Shown here: positions 1-12,421 of the stretch, piece after piece
Numbering within the stretch: the first letter of the stretch is position 1
Layout of the letters: each line of letters begins with the position of its first letter
NCBI RefSeq assembly: GCF_014905175.1
Contig: NC_057790.1
Span: 16,394,469-16,458,468 of the forward strand
Reading direction: 5' to 3'
Length of the DNA stretch: 64,000 bases
DNA from: Aphidius gifuensis
Taxonomy: Eukaryota; Arthropoda; Insecta; Hymenoptera; Braconidae
The notes under the pieces: generated by a model
Told to the model about the DNA's origin: nothing
The model's database searches: none
Seen by the model: the letters and a program-made list of their open reading frames with translations, nothing else
Position numbers and translations under genes: made by a program

Positions 1-1
1 T

Positions 2-514
2 AAAATTTTTGTTGATGATGATGATGATGACAGTTTGTTTGCTGATGCGATAAAAAAAGAGTCAAGTGATTTGGGAAATAAAAAAAATGATAATTTATTT
101 CCTGATGAAGATTCAATATTATTTTCTAGTCCACTTACTAAGCAATTTGGTAAAAAATCAATGAAAACGACTAGAAGTTTGTTTGATGATGACGACAGTG
201 ATGAAGATTCGAAAGATGATTTGTTTGGTTCAGCATCGAGCAAAAAAAGTAAATCAAGTAAATTGAAAGCTGAAAATTCATTGACCAATGTGAGTCATGA
301 AAAAATACAGTCAATAAAATCAGATAAAAATAAAGCATCTATTGATAATAATGATGATGATGAAAATGACGACTTTTTCTTTAATGCAAATGAAAAAACT
401 TTGAATATTGGAAAAAAAGATCAATTATTTTCATCGAAACCATCTGAATCAAGAAACAAAAGTATTTTTAGTGACTTAGAAAGTGATGATGATGACATTT
501 TTTTACCAAAGTGA
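2..514 (+). CDS. C-terminal part of a FAM21/WASHC2-like WASH complex subunit (5' end outside window)
   Basis: The reading frame is open from base 2 and ends at TGA 512-514, giving about 170 residues of a larger protein. The product is very acidic and rich in Ser and Lys. It carries repeated motifs in which Leu-Phe is flanked by Asp/Glu runs: DDSLFAD, SLFDDDDSDED, KDDLFGS, DQLFSSK and a final DDDDIFLPK. Such LFa-type repeats fill the long disordered tail of FAM21 (WASHC2), which binds retromer and capping protein on endosomes as part of the actin-nucleating WASH complex. The frame seems to be the last exon, since no splice acceptor is seen between base 2 and the stop. The tail is low in complexity, so another acidic disordered protein cannot be excluded. 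The folded N-terminal domain that would settle the identity lies outside the window. Confidence 0.6.
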   Translation, partial: KIFVDDDDDDSLFADAIKKESSDLGNKKNDNLFPDEDSILFSSPLTKQFGKKSMKTTRSLFDDDDSDEDSKDDLFGSASSKKSKSSKLKAENSLTNVSHEKIQSIKSDKNKASIDNNDDDENDDFFFNANEKTLNIGKKDQLFSSKPSESRNKSIFSDLESDDDDIFLPK

Positions 515-594
515 TACTAGATTTTTGACTAATAATGATAAATGAAAATTATCATCGTCAACAAGTCATTATATACATTGATAAATGCAAGTTG

Positions 595-600
595 AATAAA
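595..600 (+). promoter_or_regulatory. Polyadenylation signal AATAAA for the FAM21-like gene
   Basis: A canonical AATAAA lies about 80 bases after the stop codon at 514, a normal distance for a short insect 3' UTR. Further A-rich AATAAA-like strings follow near 955, so the true cleavage site is not certain. Confidence 0.45.
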
Positions 601-1800
601 TTATAATATATCTATATATTTTTATCATAAACCAATGTTGGAAAAAAAAGAAGAAACAAACACTGTCGAAAGAGCTCTGCATTTTTTATTTAATTTATAA
701 AATGCAAATTGGTAAAAAAAAGCAATTTTTTGCCTTTTTGGTAAAAAATTATTTAAGCTTATCTATTTGTTAACGAATGTTGAAAATCAATTCAAGTCAA
801 CAAAGTCCATCAGTTTTGTCTCCCACTCAACAATAATAATAACCTGTTTTTGTTATAATAATATTGTTTTTTTTTGTTATCAATTTTATTGAGATTATAA
901 CGTATTTATTGAAAAAGAAATTTTTAATTTATTAGTATCTAAAAAAAAAAAAAAAAATAAACAACAATTGCCAATTTTTTTCTGAATTAATATAAGAATA
1001 TTTTTTTATTGTAAATAACAAAATAATTGTCCATGTAAAAATCGATAAATGTTAATAATTAAAAGGCCTAATTAAATACCTTATATAGAAGCATTTAAAA
1101 TATTTTAAGTTAATATTACTATTGTATAAAAACCTATTATAAATTGACTTGTTGAACTGAGAAGTTAAATTTTTGATAATTTAATTAATTAATTTATTGA
1201 AAAATAGAAAATCAATAACACTGATAAGTTAAGTTAAGTCTTATTTTTTGCCTCAGAAAAAAATGAAAAAAAAAAAAAAAATTTAATAATTCATATTCAA
1301 CGGACGTCATAGAACTCATATTTTAAAATAATATTATTAGACAATTGAAGTTTGTGAATTATATATTCAATAGTCATTCAGGGGTGAGAAAGGAATTGAC
1401 CCGGAATGAACTTATTATGCTCATTTGAATGATAATAATATTGGGCTTGGTCGAGGCTACTAGAAATTTTTTTGAAAATGTTTAAATAAAAAAAAAAATT
1501 AATTAAAATACAAATGAATAAAAAAAAAAAAAATCTGCATTTCAAATTTGTTTGTTTGTCGAAGGTTATCTGTTTATCTGTTTACAAATAAATTTATTAA
1601 ACTTTTTAAATAAAATATACAATTGGCTATCTATAGAGTGTAAAATAAATATGCTAGTCACAAGAATAATTACGAAGTTCACCTTACAAAAAAAAAGAAA
1701 AAAGAACAATAGTATTTCTTGGTGGTTAGGCTTTGACCTCCAATGGCTTATTCGTTTTTAATTTTTTCAATTTTGACGTGGTAACAAACGGCCAGAGCAT
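601..1800. other. Intergenic AT-rich DNA between the FAM21-like gene and the reductase gene
   Basis: This stretch is dominated by A and T homopolymers. I see no reading frame with protein-like composition and no RNA gene. It holds the 3' flank of the first gene and the upstream region of the reductase. Confidence 0.6.
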
Positions 1801-1802
1801 TT

Positions 1803-1993
1803 ACTCAGTCGTTGATTGTTCGTCAACGAAATTACTTCAATCAATAAATAACTCTCTCTAGATGACTTGCTAATAATTATTTAAGATTATTATTATTTTT
1901 TTTTTTTTACTAATTTATCACAAAAATTTTACTGATTAATTTTGTTTAGTTTACTAAATTTAAATTGAAAAAATTATAAACAAATTTGTCATT
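1803..1993 (+). promoter_or_regulatory. Putative initiator and 5' UTR of the fatty acyl-CoA reductase gene
   Basis: TCAGT at 1805-1809, in the context CTCAGTCGTTG, matches the arthropod initiator and puts a likely start site at 1807. No TATA box precedes it at -30. The implied 5' UTR is about 187 bases and unspliced, and includes a six-base-pair hairpin (CGTTGA...TCAACG, 1810-1828). It also contains one minimal upstream reading frame (ATG ACT TGC TAA, 1862-1873) that could dampen translation. The initiator call rests on the motif only. Confidence 0.4.
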
Positions 1994-4419
1994 ATGGAAA
2001 AAGAAGTTAATACAATACCAGTTGATTCGTCAAATGAAATCAGTCACGTTGCAGATTTTTTTACTGGATGTAATATTCTTATTACTGGTGGATCTGGTTT
2101 TGTTGGAAAGCTACTAGTTGAAAAATTATTACGGTGAGTTATCAAATAGTTTAACTCTTTTTGATTAATTTAATTGTTATAATAACTTATAAAAATAAAA
2201 AAATAATAGTTTTTCGTGACTCAATATTAATCATAAAACATAAGTACATGCATAATTAATTAGGCAGAATATTTTTTTATAAGTATCGTATACACGATCT
2301 GATATACCACCTGTGGGAAAAATATCATTTATGAATATAAATTTTAACAAAAGGTCAAATTCAAAATACATTTGATTTATTCCAGTTCATGTCCAAATCT
2401 CAATAAAATATATCTACTCACAAGACCAAAAAAAGGTAAATCATCGAGCGAACGTTACAAAGAACAATTTGAAGATGTTGTAAGTATGATGATGGTTATA
2501 AAAATAACGACAATGACTAATCTACAAATGATATGATTATTTTTTTTTAAGGTTTATGATAGATTAAAATTAGAACAACCAGATTTTGCAAGTAAAGTTG
2601 TATTGGTTGAGGGCCAACTTGGTGAAATTGGATGGAAAATGTCACAAGATGATCGTGATTTACTTAAAAATTCACATATTGTTTTTCACGCTGCTGCAAC
2701 AGTTCGTTTTGATGAAAAATTACGATATGCTGTCGATATTAATATTCGAGGAACGAAAGAGTTACTTTTGTTTGCACGTGAAATGCCTCAACTTAAGGTA
2801 AATAATTAAAAATTAAATTAAAATAATAATAAACTTAATGATTTTTATTTTTTTGAAAAGGCATTTGTTCATATTGGTACAGCTTTTTCACATTGTGTAT
2901 CTAAAGTGATTGATGAAGTTTTTTACAAGCCACCAGTTGGTTGTGATGAGTTATTGAAATTAGTAGATATTCTTGATGATTCTACACTAGAAAATATCAC
3001 TCCTGGGTAAAATTAATCATCAAATTGTAATATAATTAATTATAAATGAGATTTAATTATTTTTTTTTTCAATAGAATAATTGGTAAATGGCCTAATACA
3101 TATGCTTTTACAAAAACAATTGGTGAGGATGTCATTAAAAAACACAGCAATAATTTGCCTGTTTGCATTGTTCGTCCGTAAGGTTTTTTAACTTTTGCAA
3201 AAAAAAAAAATAATCGATTATTGTTATGATTTAATTATTAAACTGAATTATTTTAGATCAATTATGATACCAACATCCGAAGAACCAGTCTGTGGTTGGA
3301 TAAATAATCTTTATGGGGCAACTGGTGTTGTTTTTGGTGCTGGTATTGGAGTAATTCGAACACTTCATTGCAAAATTGAAAATGTAGCTGATATCATACC
3401 AGCTGATTATGTCATCAACAATATTATTGTTGCAGCATGGGACATCCATAATCAGCAGTAAGTTTAAATTATTTTCTAAACATTTTTCTTTTTTAAATAT
3501 GATCATCTAATCATCTTGAGTAAAAAGGAAATAATTGTCTATCAGTATTTATATTATGAAGTAAATGTTGTTTTAAATATTTTAGTTCAATGAAATCACT
3601 TGAATTTACTGAGATCAAGTCAATTGATGATAATGAAAATGATCAAGTTGCTGATGTTGACATTGAACCACCAATTTATAATAGTGTTTCATCTTGTCAA
3701 AATCCAATCACTTGGGGAGAATACATGAAATACAATGAAGTTTATGGACTGAATATCCCAAGTGCTTTGTCAGTATGGTATTACTGTTTTACTTTAAATA
3801 GATACCTTTGGCTTCATAATATATATGTTATTTTTACTCACCTTCTACCAGCAATCATCATTGATACACTTGCAAGATTAACAGGAAGAAAACCAATGTA
3901 CTTATTTTAAAATATTATATTTTATTTTGTAAAAATTTATTATTATTTTTATATCAATAATTTTTTTTTTTTCAGGCTACTTGATACATATAAAAAAATT
4001 CATAAATTTAGCGGTGTTATATCGTATTTTTGTACTCAACAATGGCAATTTCGTAATGATAATGTCATGAAGTTATGGAAAAAGTTACCATCAAAAGATC
4101 GTAAAATATTTTACTTTAATCTTGGCGAATTGAGCTGGCCATCATATTTTAAGAAACATATTCTTGGAGTTCGTTTGTATCTTTTAAATGATCCAGCTGA
4201 AACAATACCTGCCGCACTGATAAAATATAAAAGGTAAATATTTTTTAATTTTTTTTTTAAATACATCAAATGTTTAATAATCATTGATTTCTTTTTTCTG
4301 TTTATAGATTGAAATACGCACATTATGGTTTAATGACTGTTGTATATATTTTTGGTATATGGTTGGGCTATCATATTTTACGTTTTTATATTTCTATTCT
4401 TAATTATATATTTTTTTAA
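1994..4419 (+). CDS. Fatty acyl-CoA reductase, nine exons, 536 aa
   Basis: Fatty acyl-CoA reductases reduce long-chain acyl-CoA with NADPH to fatty alcohol, for cuticular wax, pheromone or ether-lipid synthesis, usually on the ER or peroxisome membrane. Exons: 1994-2133, 2386-2479, 2552-2797, 2861-3006, 3076-3177, 3257-3457, 3586-3897, 3976-4233, 4308-4419. Every junction is GT-AG and keeps frame, for 1611 bases in total. Residues 31-38 are TGGSGFVG, the TGxxGxxG Rossmann motif. YAFTK at 218-222 supplies the catalytic Tyr and Lys of the extended SDR fold. NPITWGEY and HLLPAIIIDTLARLTGRKP (395-413) are typical of the family, leading into the C-terminal FAR domain. Residues about 508-526 form a likely membrane anchor. 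The length fits insect FARs (about 500-540). Oddities: an acidic insertion at about 311-339 and a weak donor (GTACTT) after exon 7. The substrate chain length and the paralogue cannot be read from the sequence. Confidence 0.93.
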
Positions 4420-4481
4420 ATATGCATACTATCAATTATATTATTTGTTATAATGATTATCCCATTAGATTCTTGATAATT

Positions 4482-4487
4482 ATTAAA
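4482..4487 (+). promoter_or_regulatory. Variant polyadenylation signal ATTAAA for the reductase gene
   Basis: ATTAAA lies about 63 bases after the stop codon. A cluster of AATAAA motifs near 4685-4700 is an alternative distal signal. Confidence 0.35.
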
Positions 4488-5568
4488 ATATATGAAATTA
4501 TAAAAAAAAAAAAAAATTTAGTGAAATCTTTTTGAAGGGTAAAAGAAAGTGACAAAACAAGGTTTTTTTTTTTTTTTTTTGTCGTGTAAATTTTGTTTGC
4601 GTGGGTGTGTCATGAATTTAGCATACTTTTTACGAAACATTTATTATTTGTTTCTTTATTATTCACAACCCACTGTTGGGCAAAATAAATAAATAAAATG
4701 ACAATTTTGTAACCAAAAACCTATATTTTTGAGCTTAAATTTTCAGGAAACGTTTGAACCAAAAATCCTGGTTAGTATGTAGACAAGATGTTTTCTTGGA
4801 AATAATCTTCAGATCTTCAACCGGTCCTTACTGTTAAGCACATTACAGAAAAACCGGACTGTATATGTGTGTATGTACATGTTTATGTTTGTCACAACAC
4901 AAAAGACGTCAAATAATGAAATAAATAAAAAATAATAATAAAACAACGTACTGAGTGGCAACATACTGTTATAAATAATGAAACGAAAAAATAAAAAATA
5001 ATCAAAAAGATAAATAAGATTAATGTGATATATTTTTGATGAAAAATAATTTGAAATAATAAAGTAAAAATAATTTTATATGCGAGGTGTGTAATAACGA
5101 AGAGTTACAATAATTTTTATTGATAATTTATTTATTTATTTACATGACAAAGATCCATGCATATAATTTATTTAAAAAAATAATTATAAAATAATATAAA
5201 TAATAATATTATCCTAAAAAATTATATACATGTTTAAATTGAATAAAAATATATAATTTTTTGGGTAATTTCTTTGGTAAAAATATGCAAAATATTTATA
5301 TAAATGAATTTTGAATTTTTTAAATTTAAACACACTTGTTCTGATGTTTTTTACATGCAAAAAAATCTAAAACTTTTTATCTTGTTAAAAATTTACATTT
5401 TTAAAAATAATATAAGTACAAAAAATTTTAAATTTTATTTTGTGTATAAAGTGCCTTTGTGCGCGCGTGCGCGAGAGCTTCGACGACTTACTAAATAATG
5501 AATATAGCAGTAGGGAGTCCACATACATAGTCAGACAGAGACGTTCGCTATAACGCGAAACACGCAAC
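4488..5568. other. Intergenic region between the reductase and the large transcription unit
   Basis: AT-rich DNA without supported genes. Base composition rises in G+C from about 5455, where a GCGCGCGTGCGCG run begins, and then enters the putative promoter block. TATAAAG at 5445-5451 has no matching initiator 30 bases downstream. Confidence 0.55.
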
Positions 5569-5847
5569 TCAGTCACAGTCAGTGCACGCCCGACTGCCCA
5601 ACTTAGCGGATGTTGTTGCGCATGTAGCTCCTGGTTAAAATTTTAATTAATTTATATAAACTAAAAAAACATTATTATTTTCATTTTAAACATTTCCCAG
5701 TTAACAATTGAATAGTTATTAGTGACGTGAATTCAATTTAATAACTAAGTTGATTATTTAATATTGTAAAAAAATTTTAACAACCCGGGATTGTTAGTAT
5801 TTCGGTGTAAAACAAAATAAAAAAATAACAGAGGCACAGTGACTAAT
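5569..5847 (+). promoter_or_regulatory. Candidate promoter and non-coding first exon of the large (KLF-like) transcription unit
   Basis: Two TCAGT initiator motifs sit ten bases apart (5569-5573 and 5579-5583) inside a G+C-richer block. A strong splice donor, AAT|GTGAGT, follows at 5848, so a 5' UTR exon of about 270 bases is plausible. It holds no long reading frame. It is the first promoter-like block upstream of the coding exons at 12 kb and 35 kb. Which exon it would splice to cannot be told without RNA data. Confidence 0.35.
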
Positions 5848-6029
5848 GTGAGTAGTTTTGTTTTTTTTTTTTTTTTTTTTCATAAATAAATTTTGAAGAA
5901 AAGAAAGAAATAAAAAAATGTTTTGAGTTTATTTTATATTATTTTATATACTAAATATACGAGCTAGTGTAATATCATGAGTTTATACAGCTACGTTGTA
6001 TGCGTTACGTGAATCGTTACTTGATACCC

Positions 6030-6122
6030 CGCAAGTTGAGACAAACCACCGCGAGTCACCGCCGGCTGTTGCCATAGCAGCACGCGTGCTACTGCCGCCA
6101 CCGCCGCGATCAGCTGATCAAT
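6030..6122. promoter_or_regulatory. CpG- and GC-rich block with two perfect 12-bp palindromes
   Basis: In strongly AT-rich surroundings this block has repeated CCGCC trinucleotides and two exact palindromes, AGCACGCGTGCT (6079-6090) and GATCAGCTGATC (6108-6119). The first contains CACGCG, an E(spl)/HES-type core. The second is built around CAGCTG, a bHLH E-box. It has no open reading frame with a splice context. A regulatory role is inferred from composition and motifs only. Confidence 0.35.
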
Positions 6123-7149
6123 TGGTTTGATTTTTCTTCAATTTATTATTGTTTTTTTGTGGCAGTTAATATATAAATAAATAGTCAATTTTTTTATTTA
6201 TTAATATTACGTGTAAACAAGTCTTTACGTCTGACATGCACTATAATATGCTAATAGTTTTTTTTTTCTTTTAATTTTTTGTGTTTCATATACTCCGAAC
6301 AGTGGTAAATGGGTTTAAAATAAAAAAAATGTTGTGAGTTTTGATAAACGGTCATTGATCTTGATTTGTTTCTCGCGCAAGTTGAAAATCATAAATGACA
6401 TACTAATGACAAAAAAAAAAATGGTGGCTGGTTAATACTGTATCTCATGTGATTAATATAGAAAATAAAAAAATAACTATTCACATATTTGCGTGTGACA
6501 TTATTATTGTACTGTGAGTATAGTTAATTTGTGTTTCACTCAAGAGTGTTTGGGTTTTTTTTTCTTTATATTTTTTTTTTAATAACAGTAGTTGATTTAT
6601 CGTTGACTGACACATAAAAGTGGAAGACATTTTCGAGATTTGTCGCAAACACATTGTTTTTTCGTTTCTTGTAAATCATAACACTGCGGTTTTTTTAGTG
6701 AAACTCTTTAGGCCTACTCCAAAATTTTACTCATATTTACGTGTGTGATTAATGAATTTTTTATTTGCGTCTTTTTTTTTATATGGAATATTTGGTTTAA
6801 CGTGACTTTATGTGGACTTTATGAAATATTAAACAATACGTTGAAACAACGTAAAAACAGTATATTAAAAAGAAAAATAATGTGATAGTTTGGAAAACAA
6901 AAAACAAGAATTGCTCAACTGTTTTTTGTTATTCGTTTTTGTTGGTGATCATCATAGTTGAAATCATGTAAGTTAAATAATATTATTTTAATATAAAATT
7001 GATTGAATTTTTATTTTTTCTTTGTAAACTAGATGAATTAATTCAAAATATAATTTAAGTAAACAATCATTATTATTATGTTTTCAAAACATTCATTCAC
7101 AAAAAAAAAAAAAAAAATGTTAAAATTGATTTTAAAATTTTCTAAATAT

Positions 7150-7282
7150 TAAATTTGACGTTATTTTTAGGTTAGAATTGAAATTTAACATTTTTCAAAT
7201 TATTGACATCTAAAAAATGTCAAATTTAACATATGAAAAAATTTTAAGTTTCAATTCTAACCTATAAATAATGTCTAATTTA
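7150..7282. repeat. Inverted repeat, arms of about 40 bp
   Basis: The arm at 7150-7189 and the reverse complement of 7244-7282 agree closely around GGTTAGAATTGAAA. They are separated by about 54 bases that also contain AAATGTCAAATTTAACAT, a second copy of part of the arm. This is the form of a small MITE or foldback relic. No coding capacity. Confidence 0.6.
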
Positions 7283-9458
7283 CTTTTTAACATTCAAAAA
7301 ATCAGAACATCGGAAATGATTCGATGCAAAATATATATTTTATCATTTATTTTGTTGACTCAATAAAGTAAAAAAATTGTTTATTCTTTTTCAACTTGAA
7401 TTTTCTTATTTTTAAAAGTTTTGGTTATTCATTTTTTTTTTTTTTTCTAGACGAGCTAAATAAATTTTAAAAGCAATTTTATATTTAAGATAAAAACAGA
7501 AAAAGTTATATCAGGTAGTGTTAATTTTATTGTTTGGTTAAAAGTCAGCTAAATATTATTATTATTGATATATTAAACTCTTCAAGGGATAAAACATGAA
7601 ACTGTTGAGAAACATAGTATGTTGGTGCTATGTATATTTATATATATTTAGCCGTTGGCATTATTTTCATCTTTCTATCTACTCACCTTGTTATACCTGT
7701 CGGATTGTTGACACTAAAAGAGACACATTTTATAGGATTATTTATGCGGCTTCGTCAGTGTCTTACTGTCTTCATATCGTAACATTTATCTGACGCATAG
7801 CTAGACACATTAATTCCATATCAGTCTTTTCGTAGTTGGAGATAATTATTTGATAAAATTATAACTAAAATATTTAACTCTAAATTAATTAAGTAAAAAA
7901 GTATTAAAATTTTAAATACAGTTCTTTTGATTCTCAATACAATATGATATAATCATATATGTTCTTTTTTTAAATGTTAATCGGGTCAATTTTAAATGAT
8001 GTTAACATTAACTTTTACGAAACAAAAAAATTTAAGAGTTAGTACTATTGAAGCTTTTGATGTATCTTGAAAACTTTTTGAGTCATAAAATAATTCTTTT
8101 CAGTTGCACCATCATTTTTTACATAGAAAAAATCTTTTAGAAACATTTATAAAATTTTTTTACTACGAAAAATTGTAATCTTGTCCAGCTCTGGAAATAA
8201 GACTTTTGATAAAACTATTAAGCGTTATTTAAATTTTTTGTGTTGACGAAATTTATGTTTACTAATATTTACTGAAAAAAATCAGTTTCAATTTAATTAA
8301 TATATATATGACTGCAAAGATTTCGTTGTCAATTAAATATTTAGTAATATTAACTAACCAAATAGTTCTCGACATATAATTATAAAAAAAGTCTTGATCA
8401 TTTTTTTTTTCATGTATTTCATTGAATTACTTGACCTTGATACTGTTATCGATTTCCACTCTTAAAAAGTTCAACCAAAAAAAAACAAAAAAAAATTACC
8501 TTGGCTATTTGGTCGAGTAAATAACATTTTAAACTTTTTTTCTAAATGTCTACATGCTGTCATCAGTTGTACATTTAAATGAATAAAAAATTGACGACAG
8601 AATGTACATCGACTGATTGATTTAAATTTAACTTTGACCAAAAGTCGATAACCACTGAATTTAATATAATCGTTTCACTAAATCATCTGATTGTCATTTT
8701 TATATTCAGTATGTATATAAATGCACGGTTTACATAAAAATGATAAAAAAAATATAAAACGTACATTTATAAATCAACTTTGAATAATTAACTTTAAATT
8801 TAATAACTTGAATTTTAATTTTCATTCGTTCTTTTAAACCTGAATTTCATATGAAAGTTTTTAGTAAGAAATAAAAAAAAAAAACCTGCTTTATTAGCGT
8901 GATGTAAAATTTTTATAATATTTATTTAAACTTTTTCTTGAACTTTAAGATGATCTGATTGTATCTGTGGTTATTATAAAAGAGATATGGTTAACTTATC
9001 GATGAAAAATCATCGTCGTCGTAGTACGTTAGTGAAAGATGAAGCGCACATGTAATGATTGAGCTATTAATCAGGGCGTAACCGGCCCAACTCGAATAAA
9101 ACGTATTCGTGTAGCACGCGACTTGCGTCTAACGTTATAAAAACAGCCCACACACTTATTCTGCTGTTGATGCCGTGTGTGATTTCATTATTTTTACTGT
9201 ATTTAATACTCGCATTGTAATTTATGATAGTGTCACGCTTTGTGACATTATCGAGATGTTATTATATACATTAGACCGGCTCAAAAATCAACTAATTATT
9301 TTTTTTCTTTTTCAAACAGAAAAATTGATATTTTAGAGTATACAACAATTAAAAAAAAAACACCTCTGTGAATTGGAACGTGATTGGATTATATTTTAAA
9401 AAGTTGTTTACAGTTATTTTTTGTCTTTTGATCATTTGAAGTTTTAACATGTGAAGAC

Positions 9459-9505
9459 GACATTTTTTCTTTCACTTTTGTATATACAAAGTGAAAGAAA
9501 ATGTC
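9459..9505. repeat. Near-perfect hairpin, 23-bp stem with almost no loop
   Basis: GACATTTTTTCTTTCAC is followed, across a GTATATAC centre, by GTGAAAGAAAATGTC. The arms differ only in the length of two T runs. The lack of a loop argues against a microRNA precursor. A transposon scar or cruciform-forming palindrome is more likely. Confidence 0.55.
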
Positions 9506-10898
9506 ATTTTAATGTTTAGACTATGATCATTAGAAATCTGATAACAAATCCAACTTTACAAATATTATATCTATTATGGAACTGTTTCTATCAAAATTTA
9601 AATCGTGTCGGTTTTATTTTTTTAGATTGAACATGTAACTAGACTGCCAACAGTCTTGATATTTTCTTGGTTTTTCATACTGTATTATATTTATTATTTT
9701 ATTTTATTAATATTGAAAATTGTTTGCTCTTCCAAAAAAGTATAAAAGTGCTGATGACATGCCAGAGGGAAAAATGATAGAAAAAAAAAAAACATAAAAT
9801 AAACATAAAAAGCAATGACATGTGAAATGAGTCTTTCTGAAGAATCACCCATGTAGTAGTACATATAGCTTTCTATCATGTGTATATTTTTTGCAGCAGC
9901 ATATGGCAAATAAAAAAGAAAATATCAAGTGACGATGATAAATAGTTTACATAAATTTTGTTGATAAATAAAATCAAGAAAATATTATTAGTACATACAA
10001 CAACAATAAACTTGATAACGTTATTTGTATAAAATCATTTGAGGTTGATTTGTTAGGCAACAGTAGCTGTAGCATTTATCTCGGTATATAGACCCTCTGT
10101 CGTTGTTGTATATAATAACGTCGTTTCATATATATAACCCGGCGCTTATTGTATCAAGTAGGCTGGATGATTGTTTCCTAGGTCGCAATGCGCCAAAGTG
10201 CAATCTCCGGTTGTTATAGGTTTGAATGATAAGAGTTGTTGAGTTATATTCATACCAACTATATCATATTATTATTATTATTTAATACGTGCTTGCTTTT
10301 TTAAACTGTCACGAGGCCCCTTACTTTTTTTTTTATTTTTATTATTAACAATTTTGGGTGTGGCTATTCAATTTTGATTAATTCATGCGTAAGAAATATT
10401 GTTGTTTTATATTTTACATAAAAAATAAAGTTTTTATTTATTTATTATTAATCCAATTAATAATAATTTAATTGTAGAAATATAATACTTTATTTCAATT
10501 CAAAAAAATATATTATTTACATATATTTGTAGCTAAGGAAAAAGGATTGAGTTTTACTACTTTGATTGTAAATAGGTCATGTAGACACCCACGAGACTAC
10601 TATTTGTTTTTTTAAGCTATTTACATCACAGTTATTCCCCGTGTAATTCTTTTTGTATATTTCAATATATTTGAAAAAATACAAGTATATTTATTGGTGT
10701 TATCAAAACTCTTTGTTGTAATTGTATATTTATCATCATCATTATTATTTTTTATTACTTTTAATTTATAAGCTTTGTTTTTTTTTTTTCTAAAAATCAT
10801 TGGAAATAAATTGTTCAATTTTGCAATGGTATTACTGTGGTATTTAACTTGAAGAAAAAAAATTTTTTTAAACGGAAAAAAAAAAAAATAATATGTAA

Positions 10899-10972
10899 TC
10901 GGAGCGCGCGCAGTTGACAGGGCGCGGTCACTGCAGTCGCGCCGGGCCCATGATGCACCCGTTTATTTCTTT
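10899..10972. promoter_or_regulatory. GC-rich island, possible promoter or enhancer
   Basis: A sharp G+C peak (GGAGCGCGCGCAGTTG, GGGCGCGGTCACTGCAG, TCGCGCCGGGCCC) sits between A/T tracts. GGCGCG and CGCGCC flank the palindrome ACTGCAGT. CAGTCG resembles the initiator context of the reductase gene. No splice-bounded reading frame is present. Confidence 0.3.
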
Positions 10973-12325
10973 AAATCATTCGATTTGTCACGTCTCTCAC
11001 TTGATCGTAAATATATCACATATGTTCTCTCTAATTTTAGTTATCAAAATATTAATATACGATTGTCAATAATATTTTTAGAGCTCTCTTAAAAGTTGAA
11101 AGAAAAAAAGATAAATAAATAATAAATAATTGATTAACATTTTCATTTTGAAATATAAGTTTTTTTTTATTCTTTTTCTACTCAATGCGTTTTGCAATTG
11201 AACCTTAAACACAGGTGCGTATGTGTGTATATATAACTGCAACCGATTTGATTAGTATGATGAAATTGACTTGGTATTTTTAAATCGAATTCTACAACAA
11301 CCCATTCACCGATATTTATTTGGTTAATTCAATGACCAAGATATATATCAATATATATCAGAATAATGCGTATTTTTTAAACAATTATTCCGATTGTTTA
11401 TACATACTTAAAATAATAATTAATTTAAATATATACTACATTATTTTTTCGTATTTATTTAAATGATAAAAATTAAATTTGATAGAATATAAAATTAGGG
11501 AAAAATTACAATAAAACGTTTGTCACTGTGATGATAAATATAGTTAATGTAGTAAACCAGCGACACGTTGAGAATTCCTGCTTTCATCTGTATGCGTATA
11601 TATTTTATTATTGCAAAATACAACTTTGGTACGTACAGTGGCTCCATGCTGGACATACAACAGCTTGCGTGGTTAAATCAACACTGAAATAAAATAAAAA
11701 ACATTCTATTTGAGGAAACAGAATGAATAGGTAAAAAAAAAAAACAACTACGTCAGTATATCGTGTCATTAAGTTAAATAGAAAATTTAATTGGTTTTAC
11801 AAAACGTTTTACAAATCTATAAATGACAATGATAATAACAAACTGTTAATAATTATTTTTTTTATTTTTCAGATTTTCAAGTTGAGCTTTTCTATGCCTT
11901 CTACTTGCTGCCAGTTAATAAATAAAACAAATAATATTTAATATATATTTGAGAAAAAAATAGTTGAAATATTATAGGACATCATTTACGTTAACATAAA
12001 TATATATATTTGGATAAATAACTCAAATGAATAAAATAAATAATAGTATAACTTGAATTGATAAAAGTGAAGGAATAAAAAAAAAAAAGTGATTTATAAT
12101 TGAATGGTTGTACGTTCTCTTGAATTTAACCGGTCGGACATTGAACGCTACTCGTGCTCGCAACCGTAACGATTTTAAACAACCAGTCGATTGATTCTGA
12201 CTTTGTGTATAAAGTGAATTTAAAGCCAACACCCAAAAAGCTAAACATGTTCGAATAAATCATCAAATATAAAATAAAAGTTACTAAAGTAAAATAAACA
12301 TCAAATTATAACAAAAAAAAAACAT

Positions 12326-12421
12326 TCAGTCAGAATCAAGTGCATATACACGTAAGTAGCCGTTGGATAAGGCTAGTGAACACTGAATTACATTGGAACC
12401 GCCAATCTGCAATCAAGGTTC
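12326..12421 (+). promoter_or_regulatory. Candidate initiator and 5' UTR of the tentative first coding exon
   Basis: TCAGT at 12326-12330 (context CATTCAGTCAG) fits the arthropod initiator. About 94 bases lie between it and ATG 12422. A TATA-like TATAAAGT at 12211 is too far upstream to serve this start. An internal GTAAGT at 12352 could be used as an alternative donor. Confidence 0.3.

Larger units (their letters stand above)
5848..12325. other. Intron-like or upstream AT-rich DNA with several G+C-richer islands
   Basis: No protein-coding exon was supported. G+C-richer islands stand out at about 6030-6122, 9040-9180 (with TATAAAAA at 9136), 10080-10220 (with TATATAACCCGG at 10131) and 10899-10972. 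They may be alternative promoters or enhancers. Two inverted repeats are listed separately. The rest is A/T homopolymer-rich. Confidence 0.5.

Noticed and set aside
3258..3506. Reverse-strand frame over the reductase exon 6
   Set aside because: A shadow of the real + strand exon, which has family motifs and correct splice sites.
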